DNA from: Stictocephala bisonia
Lineage: Eukaryota; Arthropoda; Insecta; Hemiptera; Membracidae
Reading direction: 5' to 3'
Length of the DNA stretch: 64,000 nt
Assembly: GCA_035578905.1 (NCBI GenBank)
Contig: JAQJVL010002627.1
Span: 1 to 64,000, forward strand
The notes beneath the pieces are model-generated. The model saw only the letters and a program-made list of their open reading frames with translations. It was not told the origin of the DNA and did not search any database. Position numbers and translations under genes: made by a program. Positions 1 through 11,159 of the stretch are shown one piece after another; position 1 is the stretch's first letter, and each line of letters opens with the position of its first letter.

Positions 1-153
1 AACTCATGCACTTTATCAACAATTAAACTCATAAATATATAATTAAAACACTCATTATCAATAAACCTTATAAATTTTCTGTTTCTATTCTGTTCTGTTC
101 TGTACCTGATAACTAGCTAATCCTACTTTAAACAGTCTAGATCAGCTTTCTCA

Positions 154-936
154 CTAATAAGAATAGCTCGAGATCCCTCCATTTTCCGTAGAAACACCTT
201 CCCGGCGCTGGTAATACTTGTATTGGTTTTTGACTTTGAAAGTGCGAGTGTCATTCCACAGAGTCCTTGTCTCCTTCGTTAATGCGAGGTTAATGTAGAC
301 CTTACTCTCACTCTGATACCCAAGTTTGACAGCTGAGAAACCATTTTTCACTCGACTTTTCTCACGCATCTGTTTCATATCTAGGCGTCTACAAAACTTT
401 AATATTATCCCTCTAGGAGCATTTGAATTTCTGACATTTGTGGACAGCCGATGAACTGCATCTATCATTTCATCTTTAAAGTCAAAACGTATCACCTTTG
501 CAACCTTCTTGACAACATCCATAATAACTTCATTTTTTATTTCTGGAACGCCATAGATTCCCAAAGAATTACTTCGTGAATATTGTTCTGCAATCCGTAC
601 TGATTTTTGAAGATTTGTAACCTGCCCTTTTAAGCTTTTATTTTCCAAAATTAAGTCATTAATGTCTATTTCATGAGCATCTACCCTGTTTTTATTGACA
701 TTTACTATTGCATTACATTTTTCTATTTTTTCAAAACACATGTCCATAGTGTTGCTTATATCAGTTTTAAACTGTTTCATGTTCTGCTTTATTTCAAGAA
801 TGTCACTACTAAAAACCCTATTGTCACTTTTAATATCTTCCACTTCATTCAAAAGTAAATCAAGTTTTTGATCCACAGTAAGGTTAGAATCAGTGGAACT
901 GTTGTTGCGAGTATTTCTTGTCGGTGGGGGCGCCAT
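154..936 (-). CDS. LINE ORF1 protein (coiled coil plus FP_C-like RNA-binding region)
   Basis: This is an ORF1-type protein of an insect non-LTR retrotransposon. Residues 20-115 are a heptad-rich, charged coiled coil, as expected for trimerisation. Residues 115-245 match the conserved C-terminal region of CR1/Daphne/Jockey-type ORF1 proteins (EQYSRSN, GVPE, HRLS, PRGIILKF, YIN-LT blocks). Such proteins bind and chaperone the element RNA. The start is the first ATG after a short 5' leader (MAPPPTRN), a common beginning for these ORFs. Near base 195 the reading jumps: the annotated frame ends STENGGISSYSY, while the neighbouring frame continues with family-like sequence (VFLRKMEGSRAILISE) and would stop near base 128. 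The copy therefore carries a frameshift at its C-terminus. ORF2 (endonuclease/RT) would lie left of the window edge. Clade assignment is by recognition only. Confidence 0.8.
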   Translation of the reverse strand: MAPPPTRNTRNNSSTDSNLTVDQKLDLLLNEVEDIKSDNRVFSSDILEIKQNMKQFKTDISNTMDMCFEKIEKCNAIVNVNKNRVDAHEIDINDLILENKSLKGQVTNLQKSVRIAEQYSRSNSLGIYGVPEIKNEVIMDVVKKVAKVIRFDFKDEMIDAVHRLSTNVRNSNAPRGIILKFCRRLDMKQMREKSRVKNGFSAVKLGYQSESKVYINLALTKETRTLWNDTRTFKVKNQYKYYQRREGVSTENGGISSYSY

Positions 937-1889
937 GACTCACTGAGCAGCTTCGTTATCGCGTGATCTTGACCAACATGCAGAACACCGACTCCTACAC
1001 TGCCTAAATAACCTGATGATACACTTATATTTTCACTTATTACGGGTTAATCACAATTCACAGTTGCTTCAAACTTCACTTAATTAATGATGAACATGCA
1101 TTAAACATGCTAGCAACAAATCACATTCACAAACACTCTATAACCCACTTAATAAAACATATATTAGCGGAGCCGATGTGACACGCATCTAGCCCATCTG
1201 CATGCATGACTACTACTTTTATGTTATAGTAAATCTATTTTAATCCTAGTTCTGTCTAGATTAGGCTTATTAATATGTTTGATCAAGTTAGATATAAATC
1301 TTCAATAGATTGATGTTCAAACCTCCAAATAAGTTATATGCCATGAAACTGCAGATCTAGAGCTCAAAACAAGAAGTCGACCAATGTAATAAACCTTGCA
1401 ACGCGAGAAACTATATATCCTCCAAACTCTATTTTATAACATAATATATTGTAACATAACATAATAAATTATAGTTGCATTGGGATCCGCTAGAGTTCAG
1501 TAGAATGTTAATTAGTCTTTTTAAACTATTTAAAAAGAGTTCTGTGTGATCTGAAAGTGATTGGTCGGTCATAGTGGGAGGAGGGAGTGACATGCACGAC
1601 TGTCAGTTTGCAGTTACTCATTACGCATGAAAAAAATCCTCAACTCATTTTTAATTTGTGATGGAGTTTTGCTAGTTTTATATAGTTTTATTATCGTTCG
1701 TGTACGTGCCTTGCATCAATTTAGTTCTGATTTATAGTGTTTTTATTGTATGCAGTTTCATCTTATCATGTTTTCTGTCAGACCCAACCTAAGGGCGGTT
1801 GGGTCGGGTGCACCATCCGACCACCCCACTCTCTACCCCAACAAGTTGGTACATGTGTAGCGCTGTAGGTCCAACTTCCCCGACCAAAC
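937..1889. other. LINE 5' leader and unassigned AT-rich sequence
   Basis: Bases 937 to about 1190 are somewhat GC-richer and probably form the 5' leader of the minus-strand LINE whose ORF1 ends at 936. From about 1190 to 1889 the sequence is AT-rich with no credible ORF. Its right end (1778-1889) includes a short inverted CCCAACC/GGTTGGG motif next to the foldback element. Confidence 0.4.
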
Positions 1890-3551
1890 CATTCATGATA
1901 TGTAGATAATATTTGGAGATTTTCAATGCTTTGAGTGTTTAGGAAACAAACACAATGTTTCAACAGGTATAACAAACTCCTGCCGTCTTCAGGTGTACTT
2001 ACTAACTTAGCCTACTTTAAAACTACTATTTCTTTTTTTCTAAACTTATACTAAATCAGAAAAGACTTAATACTACATGCTTACATACTAAAGATTACTG
2101 TTGAAAGTCAAACATTCTTAAAAAACTATCACACATTACATAATTATGCAAAATATAATACACAATATGAAATACAAAAGAAATGCAAAATATGAAATCA
2201 GTGAACAAAACACAGAGCAAGTTATTAAATAGACCAAATATTCAATGAGATACAAAAATGAATGCTAAATATAAAAAAATCTACAAAACATAGAGCAGGT
2301 TATTAAATAGACAAAATATTCAACTTATCCAACCAGCTTCCAATTCCACTGAGGTGGGGGGAAGGAGTCCTCGCACCACAACTCACGAGATCAACTCACC
2401 ACGACCGTCATAGACGAACTGAATCCTTGCTGTAAGCCGATCCGTGATAAGTGGTGGGGGGTAGCCAACTCCAAGCGATGCCTAGGTGGACGTGCAAGGT
2501 GATTGGGGAGAGGGGGTGTTGTAATTATCCTTGTGTTTTTTTTAACAATTCTGTTGTGTTTGAAAGTATGTTTTTGTTTGATATTTCTTCAGGACGAGCC
2601 TCCAAACTAGTGTTCCAGGGTACAAGGTAAAAAACTCCCTTCAATCGGATCTAGGAGCATGGGTGTCATAGCGGGGGCCTGATGGATGTTGGTGTGTAAA
2701 ATGATCATGTTTTGTGTCCTACATTTATTGTTGTGGGTGTTCTGGGACGTGCCTCAAAGCTAGTATCCCGGGGACAAGGCAAATCCCGCCCTGATGCCCA
2801 TGCCCCTTCATCCGCTTGGAGGGAGTTTTTTACTTTGTCTCCTGGAACACTGCTTCGAGGCTTGTCATGAGGAAATATGAAACAATAACATACTTTCAAA
2901 CTCAACAGAATTGTTCATAAAAACAGGGACGATTACAACACCCCCTCTCCCCAATCACCTTGCACGTCCACCTAGGTATCGCTTGGAGGGAGCTAACCCC
3001 CACCACTTGTCACGGATCGGCTTACCGCAAGAATTCAGTTCGTCTATGACGGTCGTGGTGAGTTGATCTCGTGAGTGTAGTGGTGCGAAGACTCCTTCCC
3101 CCGTCACCGTGGAATTGGAAGCTGATTGGATAAGTTGAATATTTTTTCTATTTAATAACCTTCTCTTGTTGAATTTTTTCACATTTTGTATTTATTTCAT
3201 GTCTCATAGAATATTTTGTCTGTTTAGTAACCTGATCTATCCTCTGTTGATTTTTTTCTTATTTTGCATTCATTTTTGTATCTCATTGAATATTTGGTCT
3301 ATTTAATAACTTGCTCTGTGTTTTGTTGACCGATGTCATATTTTGCATTTCTTTTGTATTTCATATTGTGTATTATATTTTGCATAGTTAAGGAAAAAAA
3401 GAAAAGAAAAAAAATCGTTTTAGATGTAGGCCAAGTTAGTAAGTACTCCTGAAGACGGCAGGGGTTTTGTTATACCTGTCGATACATTGTGTTTGTTTCA
3501 TAAACACTCAAAGCATTGGAAATCTCCAAATATTATCTACGTATCATAAAC
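1890..3551. repeat. Foldback element, ~740-bp inverted arms
   Basis: Bases 1890-2641 and 2818-3551 are imperfect reverse complements of each other, separated by about 176 bp. Matching anchors are GTAGATAATATTTGGAGA (1901) with its complement ending at 3540, GACCGTCATAGACGAACTGA (2402) with its complement at about 3035-3054, and the GTTCCAGG/CCTGGAAC region nearest the centre. No transposase ORF is present. It looks like a non-autonomous long-inverted-repeat (foldback) DNA transposon. The short ORFs inside it are by-products of the GC-rich arms. Confidence 0.8.
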
Positions 3552-3759
3552 AATCCAATTCTAATAAATAACTTTCAAGCAAACCATCCAGTTTTACTTT
3601 GGAATTGATTGATTTACTACTCTTAAATTTATTGATTTACTCTTAAACTACTTGTTCTAACCAAACGGAAAAAGTTGTGATAATAGAGCTAATTGAATCG
3701 TGAAAGGAATTCTGGTGTTTTTTGGATCTAGAAGATAAAAATTACTAGATAAATAGATA

Positions 3760-4430
3760 GCATTTTTATTCACAAAAAAAAAAAAATAATGACAATGTAA
3801 AGATCATATAACAACGGTGGAAATAGTCCCCCTCATGGGCACATGCCTGTGGGAGGGGAACGGGCCACTACCAGCCAGACGTAAAATAAAATAAAAATGT
3901 TACTATTATATAAACAAATAAAAAATAAATACGTGTATAAATAAACTTATGTTTCAAAACAATTATTACTTAAAGCCATAAAAAATTACAAAGAGACACT
4001 TTTATAAACTAAATTTCGTAACATTAGAAGCCAGACCAAAAAAATAAAAATAAATAAATAAAAACTAACAATAATAATAATAATAAAGGGTTCTGTAATC
4101 CGCTAAAAATACCATAAAAACCTGACCTAAAACCTGGACACATTTCACGTCTACAGACACTTGCCCACGCCCATAATTACACAATATTATTACACAACGC
4201 ATTACACATTCATACATTACCAGAATATGTAATGCTTTATAAATTGTAATATAACACACTTAGATGAAAGATCACACATGCCTAAGAAAGACGCACCTGA
4301 CTCCTCCTCGCACACATGCTCGTTTAGAATACACAAATTAAATACACTATCTGGCATACACCTTCACATACGCACACACCTAGCATAAATAATGGGCGCA
4401 AGCACAGTGACTATATCACACACACCAACC

Positions 4431-4469
<39 letters not shown>

Positions 4470-4706
4470 CTCACACACACAATCAAACCACACGCACATT
4501 CAAACCATACACGCACATTCAAACCTCACACACATACACTAACACCTCACACACATCTCACCCCACACTAAAAAAAAAAAAATAAAAAAAGAGAAATTAA
4601 ATCAACAACAAAATTTAAATAAATGAATAAATAAACACACATACACACGTAAACGCGCACCTACACACACACGCGCGCGTGCGCGCGCACACACACACAC
4701 GCACAG

Positions 4707-4745
<39 letters not shown>

Positions 4746-5056
4746 ACATACCACATCCATTCAAACCCCCCCCTCCCCACCTTTCAAGCACTAACCTGAG
4801 TTAATGTTTCACATTTATAAACCCAGAAAGAAAAAACCTGTATATTTAATGTTATTCAGTGTACATAGATATTAATAGATTGTATATATTTTCCCTTCCT
4901 ACCTCAACAAGCCATTTGTTCACACATTTTTTTAATGTACCTATGGAGTTGGAGCTCTGATATGGTTGGTTAAATTCAGGTATAAAACACTAGCAATATA
5001 AGAAGGATTTGTTTTGTTTATTGATTTTGTAATTTTCAGTACTGCGATTCCAAAGT
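3760..5056 (-). other. Probable LINE 3' UTR with CA-rich microsatellites
   Basis: This stretch lies directly 3' (minus strand) of the decayed RT at 5057-6164. It contains a GC-rich block (3825-3885, reading TGGTAGTGGCCCGTTCCCC on the minus strand) of the kind seen in insect LINE tails, then low-complexity A/C-rich sequence. TTTATT near 3764 could be a minus-strand AATAAA signal. No coding sequence is seen. Confidence 0.45.
4432..4745. repeat. (CA)n / CA-rich microsatellite cluster
   Basis: There are two pure (CA)n runs, near 4434-4467 and 4715-4744, joined by degenerate ACAC/ACGC sequence. The cluster includes a short alternating CG/TG palindromic patch (4671-4690) that is a potential Z-DNA former. 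Confidence 0.9.
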
Positions 5057-6164
5057 TTATTGACGTTCTCGTAAAATGTGGATTACATGTCTATTTACTA
5101 CGGTTGGGTGTTTGAAAATATATATAGCCATTACTCTAACATACAGTTGTGTAAGGGAAAATACTTTAAATTCATTGAACAAAAGATCTGTTGAATATCT
5201 CCTACTTTTGCGGAGAGCTGTTTTAATAATTGCTTTCTGTGTCGTTTCCAAAGCACTTAAAGATGATTTGTATGTACCACCCCACGCTATTACGCCATAT
5301 TGAAGTAGTGATTGTACATAGGCGCAACAAATGTTTCTAATCAGATCCTGCGTTAAGATTCTACTAAGCACTGAAAACATGAATATTAACTTTCTTAATT
5401 TGTTCCTTAACTGTTGTATGTGTGGTACCCATTTTAAACGCATATCAAACACGATAAACTCACTTACACATTCTACAACCTCACAAGACACGCATCCATT
5501 GAGGTCACCACATGTATGAAGATGCAAATTAATGTTTATCGGATCACGATCAGCCCTTAAAGAGATTGGCATGCATTTTGTCTTCTGTAAATTTATAGTG
5601 AGTCGATTCTGATCAAACCATCACTTGAAAGTAAGCAAGCCACGCTCAGCAGAGCCGAAAACCTCCTCCCAGCTGGTTCCTTCAAACAATAAAGCCGTGT
5701 CATCGGCGTAAAGGAACAGTTGACCATTATCTAGATTTATTTTTCCCAAGAGAACAGGGGTTTTTTATTCTGGCCAATAATGTCGTGGATTTTATTTGTA
5801 AGACTAAAAAGGTGTCATTAATATTTTTATGATTTCTGAAGCTAAACTGGTTTTTAAAAAGAAATTTTCCATTTTTTAAATATGTAGCGACCTGTTCTTT
5901 TACACTATTCTAGAGTATATTAGCTAGAGCGTTGGCTAGAGTGATCGGTCTGTAACTGACACATAAATGTTTAGGCCCATTTTTAAAGATTGGGAAGACT
6001 TTACCTATTTTGAACTGATCTGGATAGATTCCTTGCATGATACTACTGTTAATTATGTGTCTAGTAGGAATTTTTAGCTTTTGAAAATTATTCTTAAAAA
6101 TACTAAAGCTACAAACTGTGAAATCCCCATGAGGAAGACCATAATGTTGCGTTCGTTCAATCAA
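5057..6164 (-). pseudogene. Decayed LINE reverse transcriptase fragment
   Basis: Read on the minus strand, this is a remnant of ORF2 from a Jockey/CR1-like LINE. Bases 6164-5910 give the RT entry region (FPIFKNGPKHLCVSYRPITL, the classic K-G-..-NYRPI block). About 5905-5830 continues in another frame (NQFSFRNHKN, like NQFGFRxxxN). Near 5710 a YADDTALL active-site block survives. Bases 5572-5057 give the C-terminal region (LRNKLRK..., LLQYGVIAWGG, TTQKAIIK). Sequence between the RT fingers and the YADD box has been lost, and there are stops and frame changes, so no functional protein is made. Confidence 0.85.
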
Positions 6165-6926
6165 CTAGCTCAAGACTTGGTCTGGAACAGGTTATGTGAG
6201 GGATTTCATCATGCCAGAACACTTTATCAGAAGAATTGTTGATTTTCAGTGTGAAACAAGAACCTATAAAAGTTTTTTTTTTCAAGAGGATAAAAAAACA
6301 ATGTTGCAGAATAGCACCTATATCTGTTATTGAAATGATTATATTTTATGGGCAACACTTGTTACCTTTGCAAGATCGATTGTTTCTCATAAGTTGATTT
6401 AAAAAACAAAATACATGAAGATACATAGAAAAGCCAGTAGTTCGAGGCTATTATGGTATCTACTATTATGAGTACTATGAGTGGACAATGTAATGTAGTC
6501 TAATGAAAAATCAACCAACTGTACCCAAACGCAATATATGTTCACTGTGTCATATATGTTAAACCTTGTTCTATAATTTGTTTAAGTAATTCAATGGGCA
6601 CCCAATATAAGTTGTGTAAATAATTTTGAAATAACTCTTATTCAGGAGAACTGCTCCAAACAAGTATTGGTAATTCTGGTGATAAAATATCAATTTTGCG
6701 AAGCGTCTAGGAAGTGCAAAGATACCCAAATGTCAGTATGTCCCTGAAAGCAAGAAAACAAGGTTACTTAGTCCATGTAAAACCATGATTATTGAGAGAC
6801 AGTTTGCCAACTACAAATAGTTTAAGCAAATTTTTATAGTGTAATCACGTTTCGCGAGACGGATTTATACATATTTCGCCCCTATGTACTATTCTTACTG
6901 CCGTCCCCTAGAAACATGCCACATCT
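6165..6926. other. No feature recognised
   Basis: AT-rich intergenic or intronic sequence with no ORF, repeat or RNA gene that I can recognise. Confidence 0.5.
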
Positions 6927-6962
6927 GTGCTACCCATCCACCCCCCCCCCTACAAGTACAGT

Positions 6963-7240
6963 CAGGATCTCAGGATTAGTGAGGCTGTAGCGCTTAACAG
7001 ATTCTCTGTTCATCTCAGGATTAGTGAGGCAATAGCGGTTCACAGCTTCTCTGTTCATCTCAGGATTAGTGAGGTTGTAGCACTTGATAGTTTCTCTGTT
7101 CACCTCAGTATTAGTGAGGACGTAGCGCTTGACAGCTTCTCTGTTCATCTCAGAATTAGTGAGGCTGTAGCGCTTGACACCTTCCCTGTTCACCTCAGGA
7201 TTAGTGAGGCTGTAGTGTTTGACAGATTCCGTGTTCACAT
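6963..7240. repeat. 45-bp minisatellite, ~6 copies
   Basis: A unit containing CAGGATTAGTGAGGCTGTAG recurs at 6971, 7016, 7061, 7106, 7151 and 7196, an exact 45-bp period with a few substitutions per copy. Because 45 is divisible by 3, both strands stay open across the array: a 15-residue repeat HLRISEAVALDSFSV on plus and TNPEMNREAVKRYSL on minus. There is no Kozak-like context, splice signal or family match, so I treat both frames as non-coding. Confidence 0.9.
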
Positions 7241-7544
7241 GAGAATAACTAGAAGATTAAGAATTAGAAGCACAGAACATTTGTGCGTGTGTGTGAGAGA
7301 GATTCAATTTTCAATATTCTCATTCACAATTTCTCATACTCATAGCTACTTGTTTGTTTATTACAGTAAATTATTTATGTTTATTATTGGATTATGCCAT
7401 TTAGAGTGTTGTCAAGTGTATTAGTGTTTTCTAGGTAGTTGTTTTAATGCTGTGTAAGGATAGTTATACGCACTACTAAGCCACGGTCGTACAGCTGTTT
7501 GCAACTATTAATCCTAATTGTGAGCATCTTATTCTTATTCTTCA

Positions 7545-8184
7545 GTGATATGTCAAACATCGGCAATTTTACTCCCTCTAAACCTCTGCCGGACGGGGAT
7601 TGAGCGGAAGTTTCAAGTTGCACGTTCTAATGTTATTAACTTGCATAGGAAACTGAGATCTATAGTTAGAAAAGTTTATTTCCTAAGACATTTTTGTAAT
7701 ACTCCTTTGTTAAGATATTTTTGTAATACTCCTCTATATTTTTCTTTAATCAATTCTCAACTACAAAATTGGACTTTCCCGTGGAGCGGGCTTTTAAATA
7801 TTTGATAGATGGATTAAGAATAACACAAAATTATTTTTTACACATAATATTAAAAAAGAGAAAGTTCTTTCCCTCTTAACAATGAAATAAAGATATTACC
7901 TATTCAGCATTTGTATGTTTTTAAGGTACTCAGATTATTTTTCATTAGAAGTGGACAATGAAGGCCTGGAAAGCAAAAAGTTATTTAATAATACAAGATT
8001 CACAATAAATAAAAATAATAGGATACCAAAAGTAAATAAATCAGTTTTTAGACATTCATTTCAATACCTTGGGCCAAAGTATTTCAACTGTCTGCCAATT
8101 AATATTAAAAACATAACGAATTTAAACATTTTTTGCAAGAAAATATTTACTTGGCTTTCAACTCAACAGGATATTAACTATTAA
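7545..8184 (+). pseudogene. Decayed LINE ORF2 C-terminal tail
   Basis: Plus-strand remnant of the C-terminal part of a Jockey/CR1-like ORF2. About 7735-7800 reads SLINSQLQNWTFPWSGLL, matching the conserved INS-LQYGI-LWGG block. This is followed in other frames by a QNYFLRII-like stretch, and by 7940-8184, which holds the usual tail (NNTRFTINKN..., VFRHSFQYLGPKYFNCLP, then FCKKIFTWL). Frame changes and stops separate the blocks. The 5' part (7545-7640) belongs to a short interspersed repeat also found at about 14815-15060 and 29790-30050. Confidence 0.7.
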
Positions 8185-8901
8185 AATAATATTATTTAAG
8201 TAAAAATATATAAAAACTCGTATTTCTATTTGATTATCCTTTTTGAAATGTATTCTTTTCCTATGTTCTTGATATTCAATTTTTTTTTTTTTCATTGTGA
8301 TTTAAGACTCACTTTTACATGAATATTTTTAGCTAACTTTGTAAATGGTGATGGCTAGTATTAATGTGTATAAAGAGTAATATTACATAATCTTAATTGT
8401 AGTGTTAACTAACTTACATATATACATATAGCATTGTAGAAGCTGCAGGTGACGACTTGTTATTTTGTTTTTATCTAGATATTAGACTCTTATTATTGTT
8501 TATTATGTTTTTTTAAGAATATCATTTTTTATGAACTGGCTACACTACTTGATACATGGCCATTCAATTTCCAACAATTATAAATGTTGTATTAATGTAC
8601 TATTGGAAATAAATTCTATTCACATTTATTCATTTGTTTATTGAAAAATTAACAGAACACAGCTAGAATTAACTCTATGGATGTAAGTTTTATCAAAGCA
8701 AGTGTTTCTAAATGTCGCACTTATACATTTTACGTGTGTATTATATTTTATAAATGTATTTTATAAAATACATTTATTTTCTACAACATTAATTAAATAT
8801 GTAAGCCCAAGCAGAAATATGTTTGAATATATTATAAAAAAAATTATATTCAGTACTTCCTAAAGTTTAAAATTCATACAGTTATTTATTTTTTCTTTCA
8901 G
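8185..8901 (+). other. Intron sequence ahead of the first visible Lis-1 exon
   Basis: AT-rich and without ORFs. It ends in a pyrimidine-rich tract and the acceptor TTTTCTTTCAG at 8891-8901. It includes the probable 3' tail of the LINE remnant to its left. Confidence 0.6.
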
Positions 8902-9048
8902 GTTCTAGAATTAGAATCAAAACTGTCAGAAGCAGAAAAAGAGTACATTGAAGGAGCACCAACACGAGCAAAACGATCTCCGACAGAATGGATTCCAAGG
9001 CCTCCAGAAAAATACTGCTTATCGGGTCACCGAGGTCCTGTTACTAAG
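8902..9048 (+). CDS. Lis-1: Lis-1 exon: coiled-coil end, linker and start of WD1
   Basis: First visible coding exon of Lissencephaly-1 (PAFAH1B1). LIS1 is a cytoplasmic dynein regulator that binds the dynein motor with NudE/Nudel and acts in nuclear migration, spindle positioning and neuronal development. In mammals it is also the non-catalytic subunit of PAF acetylhydrolase 1B. The 49 codons begin [20 protein letters not shown], the end of the coiled coil. The basic linker [18 protein letters not shown] and the beginning of the first WD repeat ([10 protein letters not shown]) follow. The acceptor is CAG at 8901 and the donor AAG/GTATAT at 9049; both ends are phase 0. The conservation is nearly residue-for-residue with insect LIS1. 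The LisH dimerisation exon is not in the window. Confidence 0.97.
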
Positions 9049-9139
9049 GTATATTAATTTTAAAACCTTATTTGATTTTAATCATAAATCCACTATAAAG
9101 GTAAGTAGTGATTGCACAATTCATATCATGTGACAAAGC

Positions 9140-10472
9140 TGGGCAGGCATATTATGGACTGTTTCAGGCCCACGTGTCCTATGGCCACAAGATAGGGGAC
9201 CCCTAACCCTAAAAGCTGAAGAGGATGTGAGGAATTTTCTTCCACTTTCACCTGATGTTTCCTCTTTCCAAAGGAGCAACTTGATAAGGAAGTTTCCACC
9301 TCAAAATGTTCTAAAGAAAACTCAGGAGACTCCAAAAGCATCTTCTAAGAAAATGCTAGAAGAGTCTACAGATGAGGAAAAACTGCATCAGCAAGGTAAA
9401 CTGCCGTGGAGTGACAAGAACATGAGGGAGACCTCCTCGAGGTGGATGCGTGACAGAGAAAGTTTCAATCAGCATTAAGAACTGATCAGCATCACTGGAA
9501 TCTTCCATGGATATCATAGACTTCATGAGGTCTGGAAGGTGACCCTCTAACATATCAGCTCTGAGGAGTCAAAATTCACCCAGGCTCCCTCACCATCCAT
9601 AGCTACGAGGGAGATTCTTCATAAATGTCCAGCTAGCAGTCCAACAACTTCGACCAGGGAAGGGAAACCAGGCGAAAAGTCTTCAGCTCCTTCTAATGAT
9701 GTTCAGTCAGTTATAATGGGGAAGTTGAGGGCTCAGAAAAAGTGAGAGAAAGCTAAAGTAAGGTCAAAAAAGAGTAAAGGGATGCTGGGAAACTCCTTCC
9801 TCCATCAGAGAAGACAAAGAAATTTTGAAATCCTTGGGGGCACAAACCTGAGAAAATATTTGAGGCCCCATGAATTTCACATTCAACATAAAAATTATGA
9901 ATGTGTTCTTTAAATGGGAGCACTTGTATTTATTTGAATAAATATTGCTTAAATGCTTTAAAAAATGCCTAATCAGGCAAGTAATCCTGATCATCCCCAG
10001 TGTTAGAAAGACTTACTCTGAAATCCTTGGATGTATGCGAAAGATGGACAATGGATGGTTGCTTCTGGAGCTCACTAAGTGTGGTGACAGATAAAACACC
10101 AGGAGGCAATCACCAAAGTGGTTGGAGACTAAGAGAGGATTTGTACCACTGTCCCCAAGTTGAGAATTGAGAGGTCTTGGATCCTGTCAAATTGGAGAAT
10201 TGACAGCTTAACCACTGAGGGAAAGGTTCAAAGGCAATAAGAATAAACTACTCTGATCTAATTGGCGAGCTTAAGGTCACCCTTTAAGGTCCTTAACAAG
10301 CGTGAAGAGAGGAAAACTGTCTTTCAAATGAACAAAAAAGAAGCTCTTCATATTCTGCAGAAAAGCAGAATAAAGATTGGTTGTGTCAGTTGCAGGGTCC
10401 TTCAACGTGTGGAGGTAGAGTGATGTTACATTTGCTAGGGCTACGGCCACACGCAAAGGAATTGTTCTGGTC
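9140..10472 (+). pseudogene. R1-clade LINE ORF1 (gag-like), decayed, 5' part
   Basis: Several plus-strand frames give pieces of an R1-clade ORF1. About 9200-9478 is a hydrophilic Ser/Lys-rich region. Near 10020-10080 reads EILGCMRKMDNGWLLLEL, like the conserved R1 RxxxGgLLLEL block. About 10330-10450 reads LHILQKSRIKIGCVSCRV followed by a CYICxGYGHT zinc knuckle. Knuckle and ORF are interrupted at 10481 by a hAT insertion and resume at 15902. Frameshifts and stops are frequent. A second, direct copy of the hAT subterminal sequence lies inside (9835-9976). Confidence 0.65.
9835..9976 (+). repeat. Direct repeat of hAT subterminal sequence
   Basis: About 142 bp here match 10553-10694 in the same orientation. 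Both contain CACAAACCTGA, then GGCCCCATGAATTTCA, CATAAAAATTATGAATG and TTCTTTAAATGG. The second copy is part of the hAT element at 10481-15893, so this one is probably a fragment of a related element. Confidence 0.8.
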
Positions 10473-10880
10473 CAAACAGGCAGGGCTGCCGAGAAGGTGG
10501 GGCCACTGGGGCAAAATACCCCAGGCTCCTGATCTCCTAGAACCTCGCAGGGGCCGCACAAACCTGAAAAAATATTTGGGGCCCCATGAATTTCATATTT
10601 AACATAAAAATTATGAATGCGTTCTTTAAATGGAAGAACTTGTATTGATTTGATTAAATATTGCTTCAATGCTTTAAAAACTGTTCAAACAGACTCCCAT
10701 AACATTCTCTTCTACAGTAGGCCTGTAGATGCTCTTCTCCTCGCCGACGGTTCCATCGTATGTACTCACACTACATCGTCACATCCATGCCAGACCACCA
10801 TGTCTGCTAGACAGTGGCAAACCTATCTCATCTGGTGACCCATTCGTTTGTCTCAAAGCACTTTTTTCGTATGTTGGATG

Positions 10881-10881
<1 letters not shown>

Positions 10882-10911
<30 letters not shown>
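10882..10911. repeat. (GT)n microsatellite
   Basis: A pure GT dinucleotide run of about 15 units inside the hAT element. Confidence 0.95.
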
Positions 10912-10917
<6 letters not shown>

Positions 10918-11159
10918 AAGTTAGATTCGGTTCAATATAATTTTATTTTATTGTGTTTATATTGCTTTAGATAGTCATCAAGTTTTCTGTATGATGTGTA
11001 ATATTTATATATTATAAATATTATATAATAATTCCGATTCTTTATATAATAAAGAATCCCGTTCACAATTGATAAGGATTTAGTAGACCAAAGGACATAG
11101 TTAGTTTTTAATAAGGTTGGAGGTTTTTGTATTAAGGAGTTCTCTTACTTAAACTACGA

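Noticed and set aside
154..936. Viral FP-type protein
   Set aside because: The C-terminal fold is shared with insect LINE ORF1 proteins; coiled coil, leader and context fit a retrotransposon rather than a virus.
6963..7240. CRISPR-like array of regular repeats
   Set aside because: Units are contiguous with no unique spacers, in a eukaryotic genome.
6927..7424. 165-aa and antisense 102-aa ORFs over the 45-bp repeat
   Set aside because: Both follow from the codon-multiple period of the minisatellite; no family match, start context or splice support.
1..8901. N-terminal LisH exon of Lis-1
   Set aside because: No LisH-like sequence found in either frame set; expected further left.
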